This document shows positions 1 through 6,697 of a DNA stretch of 13,253 nucleotides, piece by piece. The stretch lies in contig DKCV01000019.1 of assembly GCA_002449265.1 (NCBI GenBank), positions 3,137-16,389 on the forward strand, in the 5' to 3' direction. This stretch comes from Caryophanales bacterium UBA6865 (GTDB lineage Bacteria; Bacillota_I; Bacilli_A; RFN20; CAG-826). Both the position numbers and the translations under genes were made by a program. Position 1 is the first letter of the stretch. The number at the start of each line of letters is the position of its first letter. The notes beneath the pieces are model-generated. The model saw only the letters and a program-made list of their open reading frames with translations, was not told the DNA's origin and made no database searches.

Positions 1-88
1 ACCATACTTTTGACCATACTTTGACCATACTTTTGACCATACTTTTGACCATACTTTTGACCATACTTTTGACCATACTTTTGACCAT
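1..88. repeat. 12-bp tandem repeat array, cut by window edge
   Basis: Seven head-to-tail copies of ACCATACTTTTG occupy 1-83, followed by a partial copy (ACCAT) at 84-88. Six copies are identical; the copy at 13-23 lacks one T and is 11 bp long. The array starts at base 1, so its true length is unknown. Near-perfect identity and a one-base length variant suggest recent slippage. The minus strand of the intact units reads as a repeated Met-Val-Lys-Ser, but no ribosome binding site precedes it and the 11-bp unit breaks the frame, so I do not call it coding. Function unknown. Confidence 0.95.
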
Positions 89-163
89 GGGGTAAATTCG
101 ATAAAAACTATAGAAAAACGTGCTAAATTCGTTTGAAATAGGACAACAAATCAAATTCCAATT

Positions 164-207
164 AAACAAAAAAGAGATTTTTGATCATGGGCGTTCTCTT
201 TTTGTTT
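164..207 (+). terminator. AT-rich hairpin, probable intrinsic terminator
   Basis: The left arm at 164-177 (AAACAAAAAAGAGA) pairs with the right arm at 195-207 (TCTCTTTTTGTTT) over about 13 pairs with one bulged A, around a 17-base loop. The U-run is part of the stem and continues as TTTCGTT. It would work for a plus-strand transcript arriving from left of the window and, because it is nearly symmetric, possibly also the other way. It lies upstream of the adeC promoter and so insulates adeC from read-through. Confidence 0.6.
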
Positions 208-215
208 CGTTAAAA

Positions 216-310
216 GAGTGAAATCGCTTACGTAACGCAAAAAGACGTTTTATTAAGGGTCCTATTTCCTTATAATCAACACAATTTATACATGGAGAGC
301 GAAATCGCTC
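216..310 (+). promoter_or_regulatory. adeC promoter region with repeated dyad
   Basis: A perfect -10 box TATAAT lies at 271-276. At 17-bp spacing the -35 position (248-253, TTTTAT) is poor, so the promoter may need an activator or be weak. Transcription would start near 283, leaving a leader of about 46 bases, too short for a purine riboswitch. GAGTGAAATCGCT (216-228) and GAGCGAAATCGCT (297-309) are 12/13 identical and flank the core promoter. The second is a full palindrome, GAGCGAAATCGCTC (297-310), sitting three bases before the AAGGAG ribosome binding site (313-318). They could be operators for one regulator, or the second could act as an RNA hairpin. Confidence 0.5.
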
Positions 311-328
311 AGAAGGAGAAATGCCGCA

Positions 329-2029
329 ATGAAGACCCTCTTCAAGAACTGTTTTGTCGTAAACGTGTTTCTAGACGAGCTTGTGCAAGAAAACGTGCTT
401 GTCGAAGATACAAAGATTATCGGCGTTGGTAAACAATACCTTGATAGTGATGCAGACTTGGCCATCGATTTGGAGGGGAAGATTTTATGCCCTGGACTTA
501 TCGATGGCCATATTCATATCGAGAGCACATCGTTGACCCCCTTTGAATTTAGCAAAGTAGCGATTAGGCACGGCACAATAGCGGTTATTGCTGATCCTCA
601 TGAAATCGCTAATGTGTGTGGAGCAAGTGGGATTCAATATATGCTTGAAGCGAGCAAAGATTTGCCACTCAGCATGTATTTTGTCTTGCCTTCTTGCGTC
701 CCCGCAACACCATTTGATGAATCTGGCGCTACATTAAAAGCGAAAGATTTAGAGCTTTTTTACGAAGATAAACGCGTTTTAGGGTTAGGAGAAGTCATGG
801 ATTTTCCTGGCGTTATCAAAAAAGACCCCGACTTATTAAAGAAAATCGATAATGCAAGGAAAAGAGGGTTAACGGTCGATGGGCACGCACCTTTATTAAG
901 CGGAAAAGATTTGGACGCTTATTTAGTGGAGGGTATTGGCTCCGACCATGAGTGTCCAACATTCCTAGAAGCAAAAGAAAAGCTTTCTAAAGGGCAATAT
1001 ATCATGATTCGCGAAGGAAGTGCGGCAAAAAACCTTGAATCGCTCATTGGCTTATTTGATGAGCCATATAACCACCGCTGCCTATTGGTGACTGATGATT
1101 GCCACGCGCATGATTTATTAGAAGTCGGAGAAATCGATCACATTATCCGCAAAGCAATCAAATTGGGCAAAAATCCGTTAGTGGCAATCCGCATGGCGAC
1201 AATTCAAGCCGCTACCTATTTTAATATCAAAGGGGTTGGAGCAATCGCGCCAGGCTATTACGCAAATATGATCGTATTAGATGATTTATCCTCTTTTGCG
1301 ATTCGCGATGTTTACTACAAAGGAAAGGCTTATTACCAAAACGGGAAGGTTATTGCTTTTGAGGAGCCAAAAGTCGATGAATCTTTATTGAACAAGACGT
1401 TTCATAGCTTCCATATGGGCGAAATCCATGAAGAAGACTTTAAAATCAAAGAAGAAAAAGGGAAAGCAACAAGAGTCATATCCATCATAAAGGATTCCCT
1501 TATGACGGAAGAAGAACGCATTCATTTAGACTTTACGAAAAATAACGGGATCGATGTTACAAAAGGCATCTTAAAGATTGCCGATTTTGAACGTCATAAT
1601 CATACAGGTCATTATTTCACCGGATTCATTAAAGGGATTACCTTAAAGGAAGGAGCAATCGCATCAAGCTTAAATCACGACTCGCATAACCTCACCATCT
1701 TAGGCACAAATGAAGCGGATATGGCTTATGCTGGAAACTATTTAAGAGAAAAAGAAGGTGGGCTCGTTTACGTGAATAAAGAGAAAGTGATTGCTTATCT
1801 CCCTCTTCAAATCGGGGGCGTGATGAGCAAAGAAGACGCGAATACTATTAGCGAAAAAGAAGGAGAACTCATAGAAAACGTCTACCAAGCAGGCGTAAGT
1901 AGAGAATTATCCCCCTTCATGCTGCTAGCGTTTTTAAGTTTGCCAGTCATTCCAAAATTAAAATTAACAACAAGGGGATTGGTCGACGTGAGTAAGCAAT
2001 CTTTCGTTCCGCTTTTCGTTGCAGAATAA
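329..2029 (+). CDS. adeC: Adenine deaminase
   Basis: Hydrolyses adenine to hypoxanthine and ammonia in cytoplasmic purine salvage. The 566-residue length matches the Ade/AdeC family of the amidohydrolase superfamily. Visible landmarks are the metal-binding HxH of DGHIHIEST (H61, H63), ADPHEIANVCG (about 88-98), LPSCVPATPFD (120-130), GEVMDFPGV (154-162), DGHAP (184-188), the SDHE near 205-208 and TDDCHAHD (255-262). The C-terminal half carries the usual Ade-specific region, including NHDSHNL. No key residue appears missing. The start at 329 fits AAGGAG at 313-318 with 10-base spacing. An ATG at 321, only two bases after that site, opens a 3-codon frame whose TGA overlaps the adeC ATG; it may be a decoy or a coupling element. 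Transcribed alone or with the membrane protein downstream; no terminator is visible between them. Confidence 0.96.
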   Translation: MKTLFKNCFVVNVFLDELVQENVLVEDTKIIGVGKQYLDSDADLAIDLEGKILCPGLIDGHIHIESTSLTPFEFSKVAIRHGTIAVIADPHEIANVCGASGIQYMLEASKDLPLSMYFVLPSCVPATPFDESGATLKAKDLELFYEDKRVLGLGEVMDFPGVIKKDPDLLKKIDNARKRGLTVDGHAPLLSGKDLDAYLVEGIGSDHECPTFLEAKEKLSKGQYIMIREGSAAKNLESLIGLFDEPYNHRCLLVTDDCHAHDLLEVGEIDHIIRKAIKLGKNPLVAIRMATIQAATYFNIKGVGAIAPGYYANMIVLDDLSSFAIRDVYYKGKAYYQNGKVIAFEEPKVDESLLNKTFHSFHMGEIHEEDFKIKEEKGKATRVISIIKDSLMTEEERIHLDFTKNNGIDVTKGILKIADFERHNHTGHYFTGFIKGITLKEGAIASSLNHDSHNLTILGTNEADMAYAGNYLREKEGGLVYVNKEKVIAYLPLQIGGVMSKEDANTISEKEGELIENVYQAGVSRELSPFMLLAFLSLPVIPKLKLTTRGLVDVSKQSFVPLFVAE

Positions 2030-2110
2030 AATTAATGCCTAACCGAATCATGCGTTAAAGCGTAAGCGAAATTTTGAACATTCTAATTAAAAATGGCTAT
2101 TCATAATTCA

Positions 2111-2148
2111 AGCAAGATAGATAAAATAATCTTGCTAGATTTGGAGGG
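2111..2148 (+). promoter_or_regulatory. Leader hairpin and RBS of membrane protein gene
   Basis: AGCAAGAT (2111-2118) and ATCTTGCT (2129-2136) form a perfect 8-bp stem with a 10-base loop, followed by a strong ribosome binding site GGAGGG at 2143-2148, six bases before the ATG. There is no U-tract, so it is not a terminator. A possible promoter TTGAAC (2074-2079), 18 bp, TATTCA (2098-2103) lies just upstream but the -10 is weak. The hairpin could stabilise the mRNA 5' end or be a protein-binding dyad. Confidence 0.4.
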
Positions 2149-2154
2149 TAATCA

Positions 2155-2775
2155 ATGAAAAAATCAGCAAAGCGTTCTAATAACCTCGCTACATTATTGA
2201 AATTGGTTGTTATTGTTATGGCGATTTTGTCCTTCTGCATGGCGTTCTTGCCATTCGTAACGCAAAATGGATGGTTGGCTGGGAAAATTCAAACCACTTC
2301 TTCTTTAAGCGGATTCGTTGAAGCATTTGGTGCAAGTGCTGCCGTGAAAGTCGGTGACGCCGCTCCTGAATGGATGGTATTCGGCGGTAAAATGTCTTCC
2401 GCTTCAACCGATGGTACTATCACTTATACTATCGCTGGAAATGCCGGCATGATGGTCACCTTAATTCTTGTGATTGTTGGACTCGCGCTTAGCGTCGTTT
2501 CGCTTCTATTCAAAGGCAAGAGCTCAAAACTCGGCGGATATATCCTTAGTTTAGCTGCTCTATGCTTAATCGCAGCTGGCATTATGTCATTCTTCGCCGT
2601 TAATTTCGGCGGATTTGAATCATCATTAGCAGGCGCCGACACCAAAATTGGCGGTAATGCCTTAACGTCTGGCGTTGAATACACGCTTGGCACTGGCGCT
2701 ATTATTTCCGCTATCGCTTCGCTAATTGGCGGAGTGCTAGGTTTAGGTGGCGCTCTCCTTTCCTTAAAGAAATAA
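2155..2775 (+). CDS. Hypothetical four-helix membrane protein
   Basis: I do not recognise a family. The 206-residue protein has a lysine/arginine-rich N-terminus (KKSAKR), then four hydrophobic segments at about 14-36, 97-118, 127-150 and 181-203, and ends in LKK. The basic N-terminus, the basic KGKSSK loop between helices 2 and 3 and the basic C-terminus all predict an inside location. That leaves two extracellular loops: a long one (about 37-95, with Trp, Gly, Ser and Thr) and a shorter Gly/Ala-rich one (151-178). This tetraspan layout resembles claudin-like or mannose-permease-like small membrane proteins only in topology. The gene has a strong ribosome binding site and its own terminator. 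It sits between adeC and a convergent SRP operon, and that context does not reveal a role. Confidence 0.85.
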   Translation: MKKSAKRSNNLATLLKLVVIVMAILSFCMAFLPFVTQNGWLAGKIQTTSSLSGFVEAFGASAAVKVGDAAPEWMVFGGKMSSASTDGTITYTIAGNAGMMVTLILVIVGLALSVVSLLFKGKSSKLGGYILSLAALCLIAAGIMSFFAVNFGGFESSLAGADTKIGGNALTSGVEYTLGTGAIISAIASLIGGVLGLGGALLSLKK

Positions 2776-2796
2776 TTAAATTCGCTATAACAAAAG

Positions 2797-2828
2797 ATCC
2801 CTGTTCGTATAAGTTCAGGGATTTTTTT
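2797..2828 (+). terminator. Intrinsic terminator after membrane protein gene
   Basis: ATCCCTG (2797-2803) pairs perfectly with CAGGGAT (2816-2822) around a 12-base loop and is followed by six more T residues (2823-2828). It begins 22 bases after the stop codon at 2773-2775 and ends the plus-strand unit. Confidence 0.9.
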
Positions 2829-3010
2829 CGACTATCCGAATTTTAATAGGGATGGCGTTTTTCGTCATTCCCATCGATATCCGGTTTTTCAGTCTTCGAT
2901 TCAAAGAAAGGGCCGGCAGCAGCATTTAGCGGTTGCTATTTGGCACAATTCGAAAAAAATAAACGCAAAGAGCAGATGCTAAAATCAGCATAATTACAAG
3001 CTTTTCTAAG

Positions 3011-3077
3011 AAGAATGAAGTTAAAGTGAAGTATTACTTCATTCTTACTTCACTCTTTACTTCATTTTGAGTGAAGT
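3011..3077. repeat. Six TGAAGT/ACTTCA hexamers, overlapping dyads
   Basis: TGAAGT occurs at 3016-3021 and 3027-3032, its complement ACTTCA at 3036-3041, 3047-3052 and 3059-3064, and TGAAGT again at 3072-3077. Start-to-start steps are 11, 9, 11, 12 and 13 bp, close to one helical turn. As RNA, 3014-3032 can pair with 3047-3066 over almost its full length, or ACTTCACTC (3047-3055) can pair perfectly with GAGTGAAGT (3069-3077), so two structures exclude each other. It could be a multi-site operator or a fold-back element. There is no U-tract. Confidence 0.7.
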
Positions 3078-3144
3078 GGCTTATTTCGCTCAAATAATGC
3101 TGTCATCAAATGAAGAAACATTCGTTTTTGGATAGGAGGATCCC

Positions 3145-3186
3145 ATGATTTCTTTTGTCCTTCGATGCAGGACGTTCTCTCGCTAG
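3145..3186 (+). CDS. Possible 13-codon small ORF
   Basis: ATG at 3145 follows a near-ideal ribosome binding site AGGAGGA (3134-3140) with five bases between AGGAGG and the start, and encodes MISFVLRCRTFSR before TAG. The TAG overlaps AGGAG (3185-3189), which precedes a second 23-codon frame starting MNKFF at 3201-3272 (11-base spacing). Pairing a good site with a coupled second frame is suggestive, but both are short enough to arise by chance, no clear promoter is visible, and nothing downstream on this strand could be controlled by a leader peptide. Low confidence. Confidence 0.2.
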   Translation: MISFVLRCRTFSR

Positions 3187-3270
3187 GAGTTCATTAACAA
3201 ATGAATAAATTTTTTAGAGCATTGATAGGCTCAGAAAGAGTTTCTTGCTCATGGGAAATAAAAAAGAGAT

Positions 3271-3304
3271 AAGAAAAAAGAAAAGACCACCAGAAACGAT
3301 GGTC
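3271..3304 (-). terminator. Intrinsic terminator of the recG-ffh operon
   Basis: Read on the minus strand, GACCATC and GGTGGTC (bases 3304-3285) make a 7-bp stem with one G-U pair around GTTTCT, followed by a T-rich tail TTTTCTTTTTTCTT (3284-3271). It lies 85 bases after the ffh stop codon and faces the plus-strand genes. Confidence 0.88.
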
Positions 3305-3388
3305 GATTCCTTCCCTAATTGGTTTATAACTGCTTTGAGACGATGCTGGATTATCCCTATTAGATTTAACGAGTATTTTCTTATGAAT

Positions 3389-4729
3389 TTAACGCATTCC
3401 ACCGAATCCTGGAGGGAACTTACCATTCTTTTGGTATTGTTTCATTTGTTTCATCATCTCTTTGCTTTGTTCCCATTTTCGGATGACGCGGTTTACATCG
3501 GCATTGGTTTTGCCACAGCCTTTTGCAATTCGCGTTTTTTGCGAGAATTTGAGCACTTCCGGATGGGCTCTTTCGTAAGGGGTCATGGAATTAACGACCG
3601 CCTCAAAGGCAGTCATTTCCTTTTTGGCTTTTTCTTGCTGTTCATCGCTAATCTTCGGCATTCCCGGAATGAGCTTTGCGATCGCCCCTAAACTACCGAG
3701 CTTCTGAACCATTTTCATTTGCTTAAGCATGTCATCGAGTGTGAAGCTACCATCTTCAAGCTTTTTAGCGGCTTTTCTAGCTTCTTTCTCGTCAATATTT
3801 GCTTGAGCGGTCTCCACGAGGGTTTTAATGTCCCCCATCCCAAGGATACGGTCCGCCATACGGTCGGGATAGAAAACATCTAAGTCAGTTAGTTTTTCAC
3901 CCACACCGGCGAATTTGATGGGGAGGCCGGTCATATATTTAATAGATAGAGCGCTTCCGCCTTTCGCGTCGCCATCGAGTTTACTCATGATAACGCCGGT
4001 TAAACGGAGGTCTTTATGGAAGGCGTTAGTGACATTAGCGGAATCTTGCCCAGCTGCAGCGTCAACAAGGAGTAACGTCTCATCCGGATGGATTTCTTTA
4101 GAGATATCCTGAAGCTCCTTCATGAGGGTTTCATCAATCTGTAAGCGGCCAGCCGTATCTAAAACAAGCAAATCATAATGTCCTTCGATTGCCTTTTCTT
4201 TTGCTTTTTTTGCAATCTCAACAGGATTGACCTTTGTCCCCATTTCAAAGAAATCAATCGTCATGTCTTTGGCGATTTGGCTAAGCTGATCAATCGCGGC
4301 AGGCCGATATACGTCTAGCCCTGCTAAAAGTACTTTTTTATTGAGCTTATTTTTCGCTAAATAGCCTAATTTTCCCGCGCTTGTGGTTTTTCCACTTCCT
4401 TGCAAACCCACGAGCATAATCGTCGTTAAAGCGCCTTTATTCCAATTAATTCCGGTATTGTCGCTTCCTAATAGCTCTACTAGCTCATCGTAACAAATCT
4501 TAACGAGTTGTTCCCCTGGATTAACGTGAAGCAGCACTTCTTGACCAAGAGCTTTCTCTTTGACATCGTTAACGAAAGCCTTAACAACCTTAAAATTGAC
4601 ATCCGCTTCTAACAAAGCGACGCGGATTTCTTTTAAAGCCGTATCCATATTGGCTTCGGTTAATTTATCTTCCTTCCGCATCTTTTTGAAGATGCTTTGG
4701 AAACGTTCTGAAAGTGGCTCAAATGCCAT
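3389..4729 (-). CDS. ffh: Signal recognition particle GTPase Ffh (SRP54)
   Basis: Binds SRP RNA and emerging signal sequences and delivers ribosomes to FtsY at the membrane. The 446-residue length is standard. The N domain spans about 1-90. G-domain motifs are GLQGSGKTT (108-116), DVYRPAA (139-145), DTAGRLQ (191-197), SKLDGDAKGG (249-258) and GVGEKLTDL (275-283). The methionine-rich M domain runs from about 297 to the end, with the finger-loop region near MLKQMKMVQKLG and the RNA-binding helix-turn-helix at 396-419. There the usual SRRKRIAKGSG reads SQKTRIAKGCG, a mild change. The start overlaps the last 11 bases of ylxM, and GGAGGA (4738-4743) lies eight bases upstream inside ylxM, so translation is probably coupled. 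Last gene of the operon. Confidence 0.98.
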   Translation of the reverse strand: MAFEPLSERFQSIFKKMRKEDKLTEANMDTALKEIRVALLEADVNFKVVKAFVNDVKEKALGQEVLLHVNPGEQLVKICYDELVELLGSDNTGINWNKGALTTIMLVGLQGSGKTTSAGKLGYLAKNKLNKKVLLAGLDVYRPAAIDQLSQIAKDMTIDFFEMGTKVNPVEIAKKAKEKAIEGHYDLLVLDTAGRLQIDETLMKELQDISKEIHPDETLLLVDAAAGQDSANVTNAFHKDLRLTGVIMSKLDGDAKGGSALSIKYMTGLPIKFAGVGEKLTDLDVFYPDRMADRILGMGDIKTLVETAQANIDEKEARKAAKKLEDGSFTLDDMLKQMKMVQKLGSLGAIAKLIPGMPKISDEQQEKAKKEMTAFEAVVNSMTPYERAHPEVLKFSQKTRIAKGCGKTNADVNRVIRKWEQSKEMMKQMKQYQKNGKFPPGFGGMR

Positions 4730-5030
4730 TGATATAATCCTCCAACTCTCGATAATCGTTATTCGTTTTCGCTTCTTTTAGTAGCGATTTAAGTTTGTTT
4801 TTGCTCTCTAAGATTTTTAAGGTTTTCTCGAATTCGACGAGCTTCTTTTCCCCTTTTTTAAGGGCGTCTTCAACCGCGCTTCGGGAACTATTTCGGTTCA
4901 AGGCGATTTCGCCTAAAGATAAGTCAAAAGAATAATAGTCGCGAAGCACTTCCTTTTGAGAAAGCGATAAGAGTTCGCCATAAATCTCAAATAATGACAC
5001 TACTACCTCGCGGTGCGCTAAATCATTCAT
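4719..5030 (-). CDS. ylxM: YlxM-type HTH protein (UPF0122), SRP-associated
   Basis: A 103-residue protein with the sigma-70 region 4-like helix-turn-helix of the YlxM family: LSQKEVLRDYYSFDLSLGEIA (about 23-43), then the recognition helix NSSRSAVEDALKKGEKKL (47-64) and a charged C-terminal helix. In streptococci YlxM is reported to bind SRP components; a direct transcription role is unproven. The location between ftsY and ffh is the family's normal one. Its ATG lies inside the end of ftsY (8-base overlap, ATGAATGA) and its TGA lies inside ffh (11-base overlap), so the three SRP genes are read as one translationally coupled block. The upstream ribosome binding site (AAGGA) is very close to the ATG, consistent with coupling. 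Confidence 0.92.
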   Translation of the reverse strand: MNDLAHREVVVSLFEIYGELLSLSQKEVLRDYYSFDLSLGEIALNRNSSRSAVEDALKKGEKKLVEFEKTLKILESKNKLKSLLKEAKTNNDYRELEDYINGI

Positions 5031-6012
5031 CTTCCTTTTTCCCTAATAGGAGCCCATGCAAATAACGGTCAAGATCGAATTCCTCCAAATCGTCCATTTG
5101 CTCGCCTAGGCCAATGAAACGAACTGGCACCCCTAATTCATCACGAATCGAAAGGATGATGCCGCCTTTGCTAGTGCCATCCATTTTCGTAATTACGATA
5201 CCAGTCAATTCGGTGACTTCTTTAAATGCCTTCGCTTGAATCACGCCGTTTTGTCCGGTTGTCGCGTCGATAATTAAGAATGTTTCTTGTGGGGCAGTAG
5301 GAATTTCTTTTCCGATAACGCGCTTCATTTTGGCTAATTCCGCCATGAGATTGCTTTTGGTTTGAAGGCGGCCAGCCGTATCGACAATGCATAAATCGAT
5401 TTTGTGGTCTAAAGCGTATTTCATTCCATCATAAGCGACGCTTGATGGATCAGCGTTAGACGCTCCTTTCACGATGGGACAATTTAAGCGCTCTGCCCAA
5501 ATCGATAATTGCTCACTCGCTCCTGCTCGAAACGTATCGCCAGCGACTAGCATCACGGACTTGCCTTGCTTTTGGTAACGATGGGCAAGTTTAGCGATGG
5601 AAGTCGTTTTTCCGACCCCGTTTACTCCAACAACGAGTAAAACGGTTGGACCAATGGAAGAAAAATGAATCTCATTGACGATACTTTCGCCTTTGCTCAC
5701 ATAATCGACAAACATCGTATCGATAAGCTCTTCGTTGATTTTATTAGGATCGGTGATTCCTTCTTTTTCGCTTTTCTCCAATAGTTCTTCACAAAGATTA
5801 ATCGTAAGCGATACGCCGACATCCGCCTCGATTAGGATTTGCTCTAGTTCTTCAAAATAGTCAGCATTTACGGCTTTGTAGCGTTTCGCAAGCGAATCGA
5901 GTTTGCTCGCGAAAGCCGCGCGGCTTTTCGCTAAACCTTTATCGTATTTTTCGCTTTTTTCGTCTTTCCCTTTTTTGCCAAATTTCTCTTTTAGAAACGA
6001 AAATAAACCCAT
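5023..6012 (-). CDS. ftsY: SRP receptor GTPase FtsY
   Basis: Membrane-associated partner GTPase of Ffh. The protein is 329 residues with a very short N-terminal acidic/basic region: a possible membrane-targeting helix MGLFSFLKEKFGKK, then directly the NG domain. The long acidic A domain of proteobacterial FtsY is absent, as is normal in Gram-positives. GTPase motifs are GVNGVGKTT (129-137), DTFRAGA (159-165), DTAGRLQ (211-217), TKMDGTSKGG (275-284) and GLGEQMDDL (301-309). One base separates it from the rnc stop codon, and it overlaps ylxM by eight. The smc gene that often sits between rnc and ftsY in Bacillus is absent here. Confidence 0.98.
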   Translation of the reverse strand: MGLFSFLKEKFGKKGKDEKSEKYDKGLAKSRAAFASKLDSLAKRYKAVNADYFEELEQILIEADVGVSLTINLCEELLEKSEKEGITDPNKINEELIDTMFVDYVSKGESIVNEIHFSSIGPTVLLVVGVNGVGKTTSIAKLAHRYQKQGKSVMLVAGDTFRAGASEQLSIWAERLNCPIVKGASNADPSSVAYDGMKYALDHKIDLCIVDTAGRLQTKSNLMAELAKMKRVIGKEIPTAPQETFLIIDATTGQNGVIQAKAFKEVTELTGIVITKMDGTSKGGIILSIRDELGVPVRFIGLGEQMDDLEEFDLDRYLHGLLLGKKEDE

Positions 6013-6013
6013 A

Positions 6014-6697
6014 TTACTCCTTTGCGAGTTTGCTTAAGGCATTACGCGCCGCAGCAAACTCCGCTTCTTTTTTGCTTCTTCCTTCGCCAGTCCCCAAGAT
6101 ATCATTCTCGAAATATACCGCGGAGACAAAATGCTTGTTATTGCTTGGTCCCCATTCATCGATGATGCGATAGGCAACGGATTCTTTGTTTTCGGCTTGA
6201 ATCGCTTCTTGAAGTTGGCTCTTAGGATCTTCATCGCGTAAGATACTACCGTTTTTGATGTCGTCCTCAAAAAAAGAACGGACCATTTGATAGGCAAATT
6301 CTCTTCCTTGGTCTAAATAAGTCGCGCCGATGAAAGACTCAAAAACATCCTCTAAGATGGAGTGATTGTTTCTTATGTCTCCTTGCATGGATTTCCCTAC
6401 GCGAATATATTCATCAAGATGGTATTTTAAGGCATAAGATGCTTCAGATTCAGTTTTAACAAATTGGGCTTTTAGTTTACTCATTCCGCCTTGGTTTAAG
6501 TCCTGATGGTATAAATAAATGAGTTCGCTAGTAACTAGCCCAACGACTGCGTCCCCTAAGAATTCTAGTCGCTCATAATCGAAATGGTTTTTCCCAGCGG
6601 TTCCATTGGCGCTACTATGCGTAAAAGCCATTTCGAAAAGAGAGATATTTTGAGGGACGATATGAAAACTATTTAGTAATTCAATGATTGGTTTCAT
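6014..6697 (-). CDS. rnc: Ribonuclease III
   Basis: Double-strand-specific endoribonuclease for rRNA and mRNA processing, acting as a dimer. Counting from the ATG at 6697 it has 227 residues. The catalytic domain carries the signature ERLEFLGDA (42-50) with E42 and D49, and the second acidic pair D117 and E120 in LEDVFESFIGA. A double-stranded RNA-binding domain fills about 156-225 (KSQLQEAIQ to KKEAEFAAARNAL). I prefer ATG 6697 because AAAGG precedes it by eight bases; a TTG two codons earlier (6703) would be only three bases from that site. The gene starts inside plsX (17-base overlap). In Bacillus, fabD, fabG and acpP lie between plsX and rnc; here they do not. RNase III is also a plausible processor of the candidate antisense pair at 10768-10868. 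Confidence 0.96.
   Translation of the reverse strand: MKPIIELLNSFHIVPQNISLFEMAFTHSSANGTAGKNHFDYERLEFLGDAVVGLVTSELIYLYHQDLNQGGMSKLKAQFVKTESEASYALKYHLDEYIRVGKSMQGDIRNNHSILEDVFESFIGATYLDQGREFAYQMVRSFFEDDIKNGSILRDEDPKSQLQEAIQAENKESVAYRIIDEWGPSNNKHFVSAVYFENDILGTGEGRSKKEAEFAAARNALSKLAKE

Larger units (their letters stand above)
2829..3270. other. Gene-poor region between convergent units
   Basis: About 440 bases with no convincing protein gene. It holds a hairpin at 2849-2872 (GGGATGGCG and CGTCATTCCC with a TTTTT loop, one bulge, one G-U pair), a cluster of TGAAGT/ACTTCA hexamers at 3011-3077, and two very short reading frames at 3145-3186 and 3201-3272. I see no RNA gene, transposase remnant or attachment site. 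Confidence 0.7.

Noticed and set aside
1..88. CRISPR array
   Set aside because: Units are contiguous 12-mers with no unique spacers and no cas genes nearby.
187..213. ATG at 187 opening an 8-codon frame in the terminator region
   Set aside because: No ribosome site and it lies in the hairpin loop and right arm; chance is the simplest reading.
90..328. Purine riboswitch upstream of adeC
   Set aside because: I could not find the conserved three-way junction or loop sequences, and the leader after the predicted start is only about 46 bases.
3214..3426. Minus-strand 70-codon frame overlapping the ffh end
   Set aside because: It runs through the ffh 3' end and terminator in another frame; its hydrophobic end is just the terminator T-run translated.
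3245..3691. Plus-strand 148-codon frame over the ffh 3' end
   Set aside because: It is the antisense of ffh coding sequence and terminator, with no ribosome site or recognisable domain.
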